Positions 1 to 9,094 of a DNA stretch of 64,000 nucleotides are shown piece by piece. Both the position numbers and the translations under genes were made by a program. The notes below the pieces were generated by a model. It did not search any database, was not told the origin of the DNA, and was given only the letters and a program-made list of their open reading frames with translations. Position 1 is the stretch's first letter. Each line of letters opens with the position of its first letter. Source of the stretch: Streptomyces bauhiniae (lineage in GTDB: Bacteria > Actinomycetota > Actinomycetes > Streptomycetales > Streptomycetaceae); assembly GCF_004784475.1 (NCBI RefSeq), contig NZ_SRRT01000004.1, positions 186,001-250,000 of the forward strand, written 5' to 3'.

Positions 1-1087
1 CGAGTGCTGCCGCCGGACGCAGGTCCGCCTCGAGTTCCTCGCCCGTGGCCGCGGCGGCCAGCGCCCGGCCCAGCACTGGTGCCTGCTTGAACAGGTTGTG
101 CCCGGCGGCGAAGAAGATGCCGCCGGTCTCCCAGACCGCCATGCCGTCCTCGCTCCACGGCAGGCTCGTCACCCAGCAGTGGAGGTGCTCGACGGGCTCG
201 GGGTCGAGGCCGGGCAAGGCGCGGGTGACGTACGCGTGGGCGCGGTCGCTGAGTTCCGCCAGTGCCGCGGGGTCGGCGAAGCTGCCGTCCTCCCGCACCT
301 CGACCGTCTGGCTGAGGCCCACCGCGTACCGGCTGTTGCCCGGATAGGGGACCGCGTAGACGCCGACCTCCCCGAATTCGCCGCTGCTGTCCTGCAGGCA
401 GGCGACCCGCTCCGGAGGCGTTCCTTCGACCTGGAAGGTGAGGCGGACGTGGGCGGCCGGCTGTACGGGGAGCGAAAGCCCGACGGTGCGCGCCAACTGC
501 GCGGTGCCCAGACCCGCGCAGACCACGGCCGTCGCGTACTCCTCGCGGCCGACGGCACTGAGCACCTCCACCGTGCCGCGGTCCGTCGGGTGGAGCGAGA
601 TGACCTCGTCGGTGACCACGGAGTCACCCAGCGCGTCGGCCAGTCTCCCGACCGCGAGACGGGTCCGGATGGCGCCGCCGCCCTCGTCGAGCATGGCGGG
701 ACCGTGATAGTCGGCGAGCAGCGGCATGCGGGCGTGCAGCTCGGCGCTGTCCACGCTCCGGACCGGTATGCCGCCGGCTTCCTCCAGGATGCGCAGCCTT
801 CGCGAAACGGGGCTGCCCAGGGCGACCACTCCGTCCCCGGAGATCAGTTCGGCCCCCAACCGGTCGGACCACTCGTCCCAGACGGCGCGGCCCCGGCGGG
901 TCAGCTCGACCATACGGGGGTCGTCGTGCGCGTGGCGGAATATGCGGGACTGGCCACTGGACTGCCCGTGGCCCGGAAGGCCGCGTTCGTAGACCCGCGC
1001 GGTCACTCCGCGTTCGGCCAGTGCGTAGGCGGTGGAGAGTCCGACGATGCCGGCTCCTATCACCGCCACCTCGGGAGCCTGGTCCAT
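1..1087 (-). CDS. FAD-dependent amine/amino-acid oxidase (DAO family), C-terminus cut by window edge
   Basis: This is a flavoprotein of the DAO family (sarcosine, N-methyl-amino-acid or glycine oxidase type), which oxidises a C-N bond and passes electrons to oxygen. The N-terminus carries the Rossmann dinucleotide motif GAGIVG at about residues 11-16, followed by an Arg-rich GQSSGQSRIFRHAH segment typical of sarcosine-oxidase-like enzymes. Near the cut end is GHNLFKQAP, the usual C-terminal FAD-contact segment. About 362 residues are visible and the reading frame runs off position 1, so only a short tail is missing. It lies downstream of an MTHFR-like gene on the same strand, 215 bases away, which suggests disposal of formaldehyde as folate-bound one-carbon units. 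I saw no riboswitch in the 215-base gap. The substrate is inferred only. Confidence 0.85.
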   Translation of the reverse strand, partial: MDQAPEVAVIGAGIVGLSTAYALAERGVTARVYERGLPGHGQSSGQSRIFRHAHDDPRMVELTRRGRAVWDEWSDRLGAELISGDGVVALGSPVSRRLRILEEAGGIPVRSVDSAELHARMPLLADYHGPAMLDEGGGAIRTRLAVGRLADALGDSVVTDEVISLHPTDRGTVEVLSAVGREEYATAVVCAGLGTAQLARTVGLSLPVQPAAHVRLTFQVEGTPPERVACLQDSSGEFGEVGVYAVPYPGNSRYAVGLSQTVEVREDGSFADPAALAELSDRAHAYVTRALPGLDPEPVEHLHCWVTSLPWSEDGMAVWETGGIFFAAGHNLFKQAPVLGRALAAAATGEELEADLRPAAAL

Positions 1088-1302
1088 GCGATCGCCTCAC
1101 TTCGCGTCCCAAAGCCGTTCCCTGCGGAGCAGGGGCCGGGTACGTCCGTCGCCGTCGCGGAGGGGCGGGTGAGTGAGCCCTGCAAGCGGCACTGCCGGGC
1201 TCGACGTGACACGGCGGCGGCCTGCTTCCCTTACCTCCAAGCCTGCGGCCGGCGGGACATCGCCGCGAGGCGGCCGACCTCCGGCCCGGCCGTGAGGGGC
1301 TC

Positions 1303-2160
1303 CTAGCCGCGTTCCCGCCGGTACCGGGTGATCCACTCGGCGGTCGGCCGGAGCCCGCCGAAGGTGTAGAAGTGCAGTTTGACGGTGCCGTGGCGAGCGG
1401 GGTCGTAGCCGTCGGCCAGGTCGTCCAGGAAGCGGTCGGGGCCCGCCGTGCCCATGAGGTTGGTCAGCGAGAGCCCGTACTTGCGGGCGACCGTGGCTCC
1501 CGTGCCGACCCCGAACCGCGTCGCGTACCCGAGCAGCCGCCGCACCCCCGCCGGGCCGGGTACGCCGACCCGTACCGGGAGGTGCACCCCGCGCCCGCGC
1601 AGGGCCTCCAGCCAGGTGAGGACGGCGTCGGCGTCGAAGCCGAACTGGGTGATGACGTCGCCCGCGAGCCCCGCCTCCTGGAGCGCGGCCGCCTTGCCGG
1701 TGAGCGCGGACCACAGCGCGTCGTCGCCGATCGCCGGGTGCCCCTCCGGGTAGCCGCAGATGCCGACGTGCCGTACGCCGTACCGCTGGAGCAGCCCGCC
1801 GCTGATCACGGAGAGCGCGTCCTCGTACGGGCCCTCGGGGCGGGCCGGGTCGCCGCCGACCACGAAGACGTTCTCCACGGCGCCCGCCTCGGCGAGCCCG
1901 GCGAGGAAACGTTCCAGCTCGGCGCTGGAGGGCAGCCGCCGTGCCGAGAGGTGCGGCACCGGCACGAACCCGTGCTCCCGCACCGCCCGCGCGGCCGCGA
2001 GCCGCATGCCGGCGTCTTCGCCCGCGAGGTAGGTGACGTTGATCCGGGTCCCGCCGTCCAGCGCGGCCCGCGCCTCCGCCAGCCGGGGCACGTCCTTGCC
2101 GGTCATCTCCAGGGAGGCGCCGTCGAGCAACGCCCCGGCCACCCCGAGAACCCTCTCCAT
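1303..2160 (-). CDS. Methylenetetrahydrofolate reductase-like protein (MetF family)
   Basis: A 285-residue protein resembling the TIM-barrel of 5,10-methylenetetrahydrofolate reductase, which makes 5-methyl-THF using FADH2. Visible family features are the substrate-loop region VTYLAGEDAG, the strand-loop VFVVGGDPARPEG and the DVITQFGFDAD stretch that lines the active site. The ATG at 2160 follows a GGAGG-like site, and upstream sequence in this frame is not protein-like. It is divergent from the membrane glycosyltransferase gene and upstream of the DAO-family oxidase. It could be a second, specialised MetF rather than the housekeeping copy, because its neighbours are not methionine genes. The family call is firm and the physiological role is inferred. 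Confidence 0.82.
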   Translation of the reverse strand: MERVLGVAGALLDGASLEMTGKDVPRLAEARAALDGGTRINVTYLAGEDAGMRLAAARAVREHGFVPVPHLSARRLPSSAELERFLAGLAEAGAVENVFVVGGDPARPEGPYEDALSVISGGLLQRYGVRHVGICGYPEGHPAIGDDALWSALTGKAAALQEAGLAGDVITQFGFDADAVLTWLEALRGRGVHLPVRVGVPGPAGVRRLLGYATRFGVGTGATVARKYGLSLTNLMGTAGPDRFLDDLADGYDPARHGTVKLHFYTFGGLRPTAEWITRYRRERG

Positions 2161-2392
2161 CACCCTCCGCGACCCTTTCTCCGCCGGAACCCCGGCCGAT
2201 GATGCCACGGCGCCGGGGCGGGCCGGGCCACAGGTCCCTCGGCTCGGGAGGGCAGGGGGATTCGAAAGCACGGCGGTACGTGACCGGGGGTGGGGCCGGT
2301 CGTTGGCTGTGCGTGGGGCCGGGGCGGGCGCGGGTGGCCGGGGCCGTTCCAGTGCCGCGTGTCCCGTCGTGCGAACAGCAGGAGCTCCCACC

Positions 2393-4462
2393 GTGCCGCT
2401 TGCCGGACTCCTCCCGAGAATCTGGACCCAACTACCCGCGCTGTGCGCGATATTCAGCCTGTTCCTGCTGTTCGCCACGCAGTTGGCCGGCGCGCTGCTG
2501 CCGAACGCCCCGCTCCTCGTCGCCTCCGGCGCGGCCGGTCTCGCGCTCGACGCCTGCCTGCTGCACCGGCGCCCCGCCCTGCTGTCCCCGCTGAGCCGCA
2601 TCCGACTCGACGTGACCGTACGGCAGTTGCTGCGGGACATGCTGATCGTGGTGGCGCTGCTGCGGATCGACGGGATCGACCCGGAGCGGGAGATGCCCCC
2701 GCTGCTCGGCGCGCTGAGCGCGTTCTACGTCCTGCACTTCGCCTGCCAGGCGGTCTCCCTGCTGGTGCGCCGCGCCCGGACCCTGCCGGTCGTCACCCGC
2801 AACATCGACGTCTCGGCGCTGAACCCCACCGCCGCCCCGCCGCGCATCCTGGCCCGCCAGGCCGGGCACCGCCTGCTGGCGTTCTCCGTCCCGGCCACGA
2901 CGGGCCTGCTGGCCACCGCCCTTACCGCGCACGGCCGTTGGGGCGCGATCGGGCTCGCCGCCTCGCTCACCCTGATCGGCATGGGCGTCGCCCGCCTGGC
3001 CACCTGGCTGCTGCCGGAGAAGCGGGCCGCGAGCGACGCGCAGGTCATGGAGTGGCTGGACGACTGGCTGGCCGGGTACCGCCCGACCGTGGCGATGTAC
3101 TTCTCCGGCGGCGCCTCCTCCGCCTACCAGGCCAACATGTGGCTCTCCACGCTCGCCGGTCTTGAGCGGCCGCTGATCGTGCTGCGCGAGCGGTTCATGG
3201 TGCAGAAGATCGACGCGACGGACGTACCCGTGCTCTGCCTGCCCAAGGTCGCCACACTGTTCGCGCTGGAGAACTCGACACTGAAGGCGATACTGCACCC
3301 CGCCAACTCCGGCAAGACATCCCAGGTGTTGCGCATCCCCGCCATCAAGCACGCGTTCATCAACCACGGCGAGAGCGACAAGCTGTCCTCCTGCAACCCC
3401 TACGCCAAGGCGTACGACGAGGTGTGGGTGGCCGGACCGGCCGCGCGGGAGCGGTACGCGCTCGCGGACGTCGGCGTGGAGGACAAGGACGTGGTGGAGG
3501 TCGGCCGCCCCCAACTGGCGCCGATCCGCCCGTACTCGGGCCCGCCCACCGGCCCGTACACCACCGTGCTGTACGCCCCGACCTGGGAGGGCTGGGACGG
3601 CAATCCGGGCAACACCTCGGTCGTCCTGGCGGGCGAGCACATCGTCGGGCAGTTGCTCAACGACCCCCGTGTGCGCGTCCTTTACAAGCCGCACCCGATG
3701 ACCGGTTCGGTGGACCCCCGCGCGGGCGCGGCCGACGAGCGCATCCGGGCGCTGATCCACGCGGCCAACGCGAAGCGCTCCGGCCCCCGGCCCGCCCCGG
3801 AGGCCCAGGTCGAACTGCTGCGCCGCACGGCCGAGTTGGACCACCTCACCTCGACCACCTTCCGTGGTGCGGCCGACGAGTTGGAGCGGATGATGCTCCA
3901 GGGCACCCCGGACGGCGACCGCGAGTCCCGGATTGCGCGGGCCACAGCCGCCTGGGAGCGGGCGTACTGGGCGTCGTTCCCCGAGTGGGAGCACCGGATC
4001 GTGACCGGCCCCCGCCCGGCGCTGTACGCCTGCTTCAACGAGGCCGACCTGCTGATCAGCGATGTGTCCAGCGTGGTCTCGGACTGGCTGAGCAGCGAGA
4101 AGCCGTACGCCGTGGCCAACACCTCGGGCCTGTCCGAGGACGACTTCCGGGCCGCCTTCCCGACAGTGTCGGCCGGTACCGTGCTGACTCCGGACGCGGC
4201 GACCGTGCGGTACCTGCTGGACGCGGTGCGCGACCCGCGCCAGGACCAGCACGCGGCCGACCGCGCCAAGCTCAAGGAACACCTGCTCGGCCCGGCCGAC
4301 CCGCCCTCCCCCGAGCGATTCGCCTCTGCCGTACGGGAGTTGTGCGCGAAGGCCGACGACCGCCGGGCCCGCGCGCACGCCCGCCTGTCCCCGGCGATTC
4401 CGGCACCCCGCACGGCGGGCGAGGGGGCGTCGGTGCGCCGGGGGACGGAACCGGACGCGTAG
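2393..4462 (+). CDS. CDP-glycerol glycerophosphotransferase-like membrane protein
   Basis: A 689-residue protein. The first 200 residues hold several hydrophobic segments (for example around residues 15-35, 65-85 and 155-195), so the N-terminal part is membrane embedded. The C-terminal two thirds resemble the TagF/TagB glycerophosphotransferase fold: INHGESDKLSS, VLYAPTWEGWDG, VLYKPHPMTG and LLISDVSSVVSDWL correspond to the conserved nucleotide-binding and active-site blocks of that family. Such enzymes polymerise or prime teichoic-acid-like polyol phosphates at the cytoplasmic face. The GTG at 2393 is chosen because AGGAG sits 8 bases upstream and the earlier frame is not protein-like. It converges on the TetR gene with a gap of 5 bases. 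The exact acceptor is unknown. Confidence 0.8.
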   Translation: MPLAGLLPRIWTQLPALCAIFSLFLLFATQLAGALLPNAPLLVASGAAGLALDACLLHRRPALLSPLSRIRLDVTVRQLLRDMLIVVALLRIDGIDPEREMPPLLGALSAFYVLHFACQAVSLLVRRARTLPVVTRNIDVSALNPTAAPPRILARQAGHRLLAFSVPATTGLLATALTAHGRWGAIGLAASLTLIGMGVARLATWLLPEKRAASDAQVMEWLDDWLAGYRPTVAMYFSGGASSAYQANMWLSTLAGLERPLIVLRERFMVQKIDATDVPVLCLPKVATLFALENSTLKAILHPANSGKTSQVLRIPAIKHAFINHGESDKLSSCNPYAKAYDEVWVAGPAARERYALADVGVEDKDVVEVGRPQLAPIRPYSGPPTGPYTTVLYAPTWEGWDGNPGNTSVVLAGEHIVGQLLNDPRVRVLYKPHPMTGSVDPRAGAADERIRALIHAANAKRSGPRPAPEAQVELLRRTAELDHLTSTTFRGAADELERMMLQGTPDGDRESRIARATAAWERAYWASFPEWEHRIVTGPRPALYACFNEADLLISDVSSVVSDWLSSEKPYAVANTSGLSEDDFRAAFPTVSAGTVLTPDAATVRYLLDAVRDPRQDQHAADRAKLKEHLLGPADPPSPERFASAVRELCAKADDRRARAHARLSPAIPAPRTAGEGASVRRGTEPDA

Positions 4463-4467
4463 CGGCG

Positions 4468-5142
4468 TCAGTTGACGGACGCGGCCTCGGCCGGGGTGGG
4501 GCGGGCGGCACCGCGCCGGGGGTAGGACAGGACGCCGGTGAGCGAGATCCGCAGCAGGGCGCGGAGTTCGACGTGGAGCGGGATGCTGTCGTCGGTGGTC
4601 TGGCTCCACCGGTAGAGCAGTCCCAGGTAGGCGTCGCGCAGCATGTTGCCCGCCAGCACCGGGTCGATGTCGGGGGCGACCTCGCCCCGCGCCTGCCCGG
4701 CGAGGATGGCCCGCACGAAGACGTGCCCGGCGTACTCGGGCTCCTCCTGGAGCGGCTGGCCCGACCTGACCCAGGCGGCCAGCATGACCTGGGTGAGATT
4801 GCGCTCGGCCTCGTTGAAGTCGGCCAGCGCGGACATGCAGCGCTCCAACTGCACGGTGGTGTCGTCGTCCTGGTGGGCGAGGGACTTGTCCATGTAGGTC
4901 CGCAGCTTGTCCTGGCGCTGCTGGGCCCAGGTGGTGACGAGGTCCTCCTTGCGCTGGAAGTGGTTGAAGAAGGTGCCCCTCGCCACGTCCGCGCGCTCGG
5001 TGATCTGGTCGATGGTGGTGCGTTCGTACCCCTGCTCGGCGAACAGTTCCAGGGCGGAGGTGTACAGGCGGTCGTGAATGCGCTGCCTGCTGCGTTCCCG
5101 GCGTCCCGGAGGGCGGACCAGCTCGGTTTCCTCGGTCGTCAT
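4468..5142 (-). CDS. TetR-family transcriptional regulator
   Basis: A 224-residue one-component repressor. The N-terminal helix-turn-helix spans roughly residues 17-65, with the signature GYERTTIDQITERADVARG and then FFNHFQRKEDL, which is textbook TetR. The C-terminal helical domain (ligand pocket) is divergent, as is usual. The tail is Ala/Pro rich. It is transcribed in the same direction as the polyketide synthase next door. An imperfect palindrome and a 12-base element that recurs upstream of the polyketide synthase lie about 120-140 bases upstream of its start, so it is the most likely local regulator of that gene. The ligand is not predictable from sequence. Confidence 0.92.
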   Translation of the reverse strand: MTTEETELVRPPGRRERSRQRIHDRLYTSALELFAEQGYERTTIDQITERADVARGTFFNHFQRKEDLVTTWAQQRQDKLRTYMDKSLAHQDDDTTVQLERCMSALADFNEAERNLTQVMLAAWVRSGQPLQEEPEYAGHVFVRAILAGQARGEVAPDIDPVLAGNMLRDAYLGLLYRWSQTTDDSIPLHVELRALLRISLTGVLSYPRRGAARPTPAEAASVN

Positions 5143-5259
5143 CGGCTCTCTCTAACTCTCGGCCCCGTTCGAGGCGGCGTCTCCGTGACACCTCCCGCAA
5201 TCCGGCGGCGGCATGGCTGCCACCGCCTCACCAGGCCCGCGTCCACGGCGACGACGTTC

Positions 5260-5283
5260 TCTATACCGTAGTGCATCGATACA
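5260..5283. promoter_or_regulatory. Candidate TetR operator and shared 12-mer
   Basis: Positions 5260-5271 read TCTATACCGTAG. The same element with one change (TCTATACCGAAG) occurs at 9127-9138 just upstream of the polyketide synthase. Directly adjacent, 5272-5283 reads TGCATCGATACA, an imperfect palindrome around ATCGAT. Both sit in the 211-base gap between the polyketide synthase end and the TetR start. On the minus strand the element reads CGGTATAGA and could alternatively be part of a -10 region. It is a regulatory candidate by position and recurrence only. Confidence 0.4.
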
Positions 5284-5353
5284 TCAGGGTTCCAGAACGG
5301 GTCGTGCGGCCGTTCCCCGTCAAGGGGCGGCCGCACGTGGGCGGGTGGTGTGG

Positions 5354-8300
5354 TCAGACTCCTGCTCCGGCCAGCCCGGCCGCGATAGCCGCCGCGCTCT
5401 CGTCGCCCAGGAGCCGGCTGGTGGGGATCTCCACCCCGAAGTCCTGCTTCAGGATGCGCCGGAGCTGAACCGCCATCAGCGAGTCCAGCCCCAGGTCACG
5501 CAGGGGGCGCCGGGGGTCGACCCGGTCGACGGTGGTGCCGAGGACCGTGGCGGTGTGGATGATGAGCCGGTCCGCCACGGGGGGCGCCTCCAGCCGTACG
5601 GGCGGCGCGGTACGAGGGACCTCCGCGACGCGCACCGGTGCACCCCCCGACCGGAGCAGGGCGACCCCCTCGAAGTCGGCCAGCACCCGGCCGTCCGCCC
5701 CCGTGAGGACGATGTCGCACCGCCCGCCCTCCGCGTCGGCGTCCGGCGCGAACCGGGCCGTGCTCCAGAACTCGCCGGTGGGCTCGTCGGCCAGCAGGAC
5801 CCGGTCGAAGGAGAGCGGCAGGTAGGTGTCCTGGGCGGCGCCGTCCCCGTGCGGCCAGGAGGCCAGCATGGTCAGCAGCGCGGCCTCCAGCGCGCCCACG
5901 GCTCCGGCGTCGGCCGGGGGCATCTGGAGCCGGGCCACCGCCTCGCCCTCGCGCCGCCACATCTGCCGTACGGCGCGCAGCGGCGGGGCGACGGAGTAGC
6001 CGCGGGCCTCGGCCCGGCGGTAGAACTCGGCGCCGGGCACGTACTCGGTGCAGCGGGTGAGCGCGGTGTCGAGGGTGACGGCCGCTGGCGCGTCCGCCCC
6101 CGGCCGGGCGAGGGCGCTGCCGGTCACGCAGGACACCGGTTCGGCGGAGCCGTCGGTGACCGCGGCGACCCGGAACTCGTAAGCGTCGCCGGCCCCTTGG
6201 TCCAGCCCGATCACCAGTGTCGTGGCGGCGGCCTCCGCGAGGGACGGCAGGGTGCCGCCGATCCGCACGTCCCGCAGCTCCACCGGGCCCGCGCCGACGA
6301 GGTCGCGCAGGGTCTCGGCCACCGCCTGGAGGTACAGCACGGGCGGTACGAGGGAGGCGCCGCGCGCGGTCACGCCCGTACCCAGCGCGGCGGCCCCGAG
6401 GCGGGACAGCCGGACCCGGCGCTCACCGAGCCCGGACGGTACGACGGGCTCGGGTGCGGCGCGGTACTCCTCGGTGTCCCAGGCGTAGGAGGGCAGCGGC
6501 ACGCGCGGACCTTCGTCGCCGTACCGGCGGCGCCAGTCGACCGGGGCGCCCAGGGCGTAAGCGCGGCCGAGGGCGCGGGCGGTGGCCGTCGCCTCGCTCT
6601 GCTGCCGGACCAGCGTGGTCACGACGGTGGGCGGGACTCCGGCGTCCAGTTGGACGTCCTCGATCGCCCGGCCGAGCAGCGGATGCGGGCTGACCTCCAC
6701 GAAGACCGGGCCGCGCTCCCGGACGACCTGCCGTACGGACTGAGCGAAGCGCACCGGCTCCCGCAGGTTGTCCGCCCAGTAGCCGGCGTCCAGCACAGCA
6801 CCCTCGACGGGGGCGCTGCGGACGGTGGAGAACATCGGCGTGCCCGGCGCGGCGGGCGTGACCTCGGCGAGCCGGGCCAGCAGGTCCTCGCGGATCTCGT
6901 CCATCAGCGGGGAGTGGGAGGCCACGTTGACCTTGACCGTGCGGCACAGCACCTCGCGGCGCTCCAACTCCCGTGCGATGTCCGCGAGTACGCCGGGGTC
7001 ACCGGCGAGGACGGTGGCGTTCGGGGAGTTCTCCACGGCGACGCACACCGTGTCGTCGTAGCCCGTCACCAGGGCGTGGGCCTGGTCCGGAGAGAGTTCG
7101 GTGGCGAGCATCGCGCCGCGTCCGGCGAGGCGTTGCATCAGGTCGCTGCGGCGGCAGATGACGCGCGCGGCGTCCCGTACGGACAGCGCGCCCGCGACGC
7201 AGGCGGCGGCCACTTCGCCCATGCTGTGGCCCACGCAGACGTCGGGGTCGACGCCGAGGGCGCGCCAGTGGGCGGCGAGGGCGACCTCCATGGCCCAGAG
7301 GACGGGCTGCACCAGCTCGACCGCGTCGGCGAGTTGGGCGTTGTCGTCCTGGAGCAGGTCGAGCACGGACCAGCCCGTCTCGGCGCGTACGGCTGCGTCG
7401 CACTCGGCCAGGGCGGTGCGGAACGCCTCGGAGGTGCGCAGGAGTTCGCGGCCCATGCCGGGCCACTGCGAGCCCTGGCCGGGGAAGACGAAGGCGACTT
7501 GGCGGGGACCGTCGAACCCGGCCTCGTGCAGTCCGCCGTCCGGGGTCGGGCGCCCCTCGGCCAGGTCGCGCAGTACGTCGGCCAGGGCGTCGTGGGTGTC
7601 GCCAACAGCCCAGAGGCGGAAGGGGTGGTGGTCGCGGCCGGTGGCGGCGGAGCGGCAGATGTCACCGAGGGCGTACCGGCGGCCGGGGCCCTCGGGGCCG
7701 AGGTGGGCCGCGTGGCGCAGAGCGAGCCGGCGCAGGGCCTCGGGGGTGCGGGCGCTGAGCACGAGCAGGTGCGGGCCCGCTTCGGGGGACGGTGCGGCGG
7801 GGCGCGGCTCGGGCACGAACTCCCCGATCACCGCGTGGGCGTTGGTGCCCGAGATGCCGAAGGAGCTGACGCCGAGCACGGCCCGCTCCCCCTTGGGCCG
7901 CAGCGGGGTGTTGCGGTCGGCCACGGCCACGGGGGCGTCGGTGAGCCCGTCCTGCGGTGCGGTGAGGTGGAGCGAGGCGGGGATCGTGCGGTGCTCGGCG
8001 ACGAGTACGGCCTTGATGAGCCCGGCGATCCCGGCGGCGGCCTCGGCATGCCCGATGTTGGTCTTCACGGACCCGACCGGAACGGGCGCTCCGGAGTACC
8101 CCTGGCCGTTCAACACCTCGGTCAGCGCCCGCAGTTCGACCCCGTCTCCGACGGTGGTGCCGGTGCCGTGGGCCTCGACGTAGTCCACGTGGCCGACACC
8201 GGCGCTGCGCCAGGCCGTACGGAGCATCGCGGCCTGGCCGGAGACGGCGGGCTGGAGCAACAGGCCGCTGCCGTCACCGTCGTTGGTGACCGCGCTGCCG

Positions 8301-9094
8301 AGCAGCAGCGCGCGGACCGGGTCGCCGTCCGCGAGGGCGTCGGAGAGCCGCTTGAGGAGGACCACGCCCACGCCCTCGCTACGTACGAACCCGTCGGCCG
8401 AGCTGTCGCCGAACTTGCAGCGGCCGTCCGGGGACAGCATCCGGCCCTGCGAGTAGGCGACCGCGTCGGTGGGTGACAGCACGGCGTTGACCCCGGCGGC
8501 CACGGCGAGGTCGCACTCGCCGGTGAGCAGGCTCTGCCGCGCGCTGTGCACGGCGACCAGCGAGGACGAGCAGGCGGTGTCCAGCACCACGCTGGGTCCG
8601 CGCAGGTCGAAGGCGTAGGAGACCCGGCCGGAGGTGACGGCGCGCAGCCGGCCGCCCGCCATGGCCCGTACGTCGGCGGTGGCGGACCGCCCGGCGGCGT
8701 CGGCGTACTCGGCGGTGGCCTGACCGACGAACACCCCGGCGGCGCTCCCCCGGACCGTGGACGGCGGCACTCCGGCGTCCTCGAACGCCTCCCAGACGGT
8801 GTGCAGCAGCAGCCGTTGCTGCGGGTCCATGGTGCGGGCCTCGCGGGGCGAGATCCCGAAGAAGGCGGCGTCGAAGTCGTGCAGCCCGTCCAGGAAACCG
8901 CCGTGCCGGGAGATCAGCCGGTCCGGTGTGCCGGGCTCGGGGGCGTACCAGGCGCCGACGTCGAACCGGTCCGCCGGTACCGGGATCACCGCGTCGGTGT
9001 TGCCCACCAGCAGGGCCCAGAACTCCTCGACCCCGGCCGCCCCCGGAAATCTGCACCCCATGCCGATGATCGCGATCGGTTCCCCAGTGGTCAT
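5354..9094 (-). CDS. Single-module iterative type I polyketide synthase, KS-AT-DH*-ACP
   Basis: A 1246-residue polyketide synthase. The ketosynthase occupies about residues 1-430 with active Cys175 (DTACSSS), HGTGT near 310 and NIGHAEAAAG near 350. The acyltransferase follows with GQGSQWPGMG and Ser624 in GHSMGE. Its specificity motif is VASH at 724-727, matching neither classical HAFH nor YASH. A double-hotdog dehydratase-like region (about 890-1130) lacks the catalytic pair: the HxxxGxxxxP motif reads VTARGASLVP with Val908 for His, and the second-motif Asp is Glu1070. The acyl carrier protein is C-terminal, with Ser1205 in LGLDSL. There is no ketoreductase or thioesterase. Length and order resemble actinobacterial orsellinate synthases (AviM/CalO5 type), so an aromatic acid product is inferred. 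It is divergent from the aldo/keto reductase. Confidence 0.93.
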   Translation of the reverse strand: MTTGEPIAIIGMGCRFPGAAGVEEFWALLVGNTDAVIPVPADRFDVGAWYAPEPGTPDRLISRHGGFLDGLHDFDAAFFGISPREARTMDPQQRLLLHTVWEAFEDAGVPPSTVRGSAAGVFVGQATAEYADAAGRSATADVRAMAGGRLRAVTSGRVSYAFDLRGPSVVLDTACSSSLVAVHSARQSLLTGECDLAVAAGVNAVLSPTDAVAYSQGRMLSPDGRCKFGDSSADGFVRSEGVGVVLLKRLSDALADGDPVRALLLGSAVTNDGDGSGLLLQPAVSGQAAMLRTAWRSAGVGHVDYVEAHGTGTTVGDGVELRALTEVLNGQGYSGAPVPVGSVKTNIGHAEAAAGIAGLIKAVLVAEHRTIPASLHLTAPQDGLTDAPVAVADRNTPLRPKGERAVLGVSSFGISGTNAHAVIGEFVPEPRPAAPSPEAGPHLLVLSARTPEALRRLALRHAAHLGPEGPGRRYALGDICRSAATGRDHHPFRLWAVGDTHDALADVLRDLAEGRPTPDGGLHEAGFDGPRQVAFVFPGQGSQWPGMGRELLRTSEAFRTALAECDAAVRAETGWSVLDLLQDDNAQLADAVELVQPVLWAMEVALAAHWRALGVDPDVCVGHSMGEVAAACVAGALSVRDAARVICRRSDLMQRLAGRGAMLATELSPDQAHALVTGYDDTVCVAVENSPNATVLAGDPGVLADIARELERREVLCRTVKVNVASHSPLMDEIREDLLARLAEVTPAAPGTPMFSTVRSAPVEGAVLDAGYWADNLREPVRFAQSVRQVVRERGPVFVEVSPHPLLGRAIEDVQLDAGVPPTVVTTLVRQQSEATATARALGRAYALGAPVDWRRRYGDEGPRVPLPSYAWDTEEYRAAPEPVVPSGLGERRVRLSRLGAAALGTGVTARGASLVPPVLYLQAVAETLRDLVGAGPVELRDVRIGGTLPSLAEAAATTLVIGLDQGAGDAYEFRVAAVTDGSAEPVSCVTGSALARPGADAPAAVTLDTALTRCTEYVPGAEFYRRAEARGYSVAPPLRAVRQMWRREGEAVARLQMPPADAGAVGALEAALLTMLASWPHGDGAAQDTYLPLSFDRVLLADEPTGEFWSTARFAPDADAEGGRCDIVLTGADGRVLADFEGVALLRSGGAPVRVAEVPRTAPPVRLEAPPVADRLIIHTATVLGTTVDRVDPRRPLRDLGLDSLMAVQLRRILKQDFGVEIPTSRLLGDESAAAIAAGLAGAGV

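Noticed and set aside
1088..1302. Riboswitch between the MTHFR-like and oxidase genes
   Set aside because: I looked for cobalamin, SAM and glycine riboswitch cores and saw none; only a small CCCTGC/GCAGGG hairpin is present.
5139..5336. 65-codon minus-strand frame upstream of the TetR gene
   Set aside because: No ribosome binding site, it overlaps the regulatory element and has no protein-like composition.
5354..9094. Module of a larger modular PKS
   Set aside because: It starts at its own KS with a normal initiation region, ends after one ACP, has no docking-domain-like ends, and no second PKS gene is nearby.
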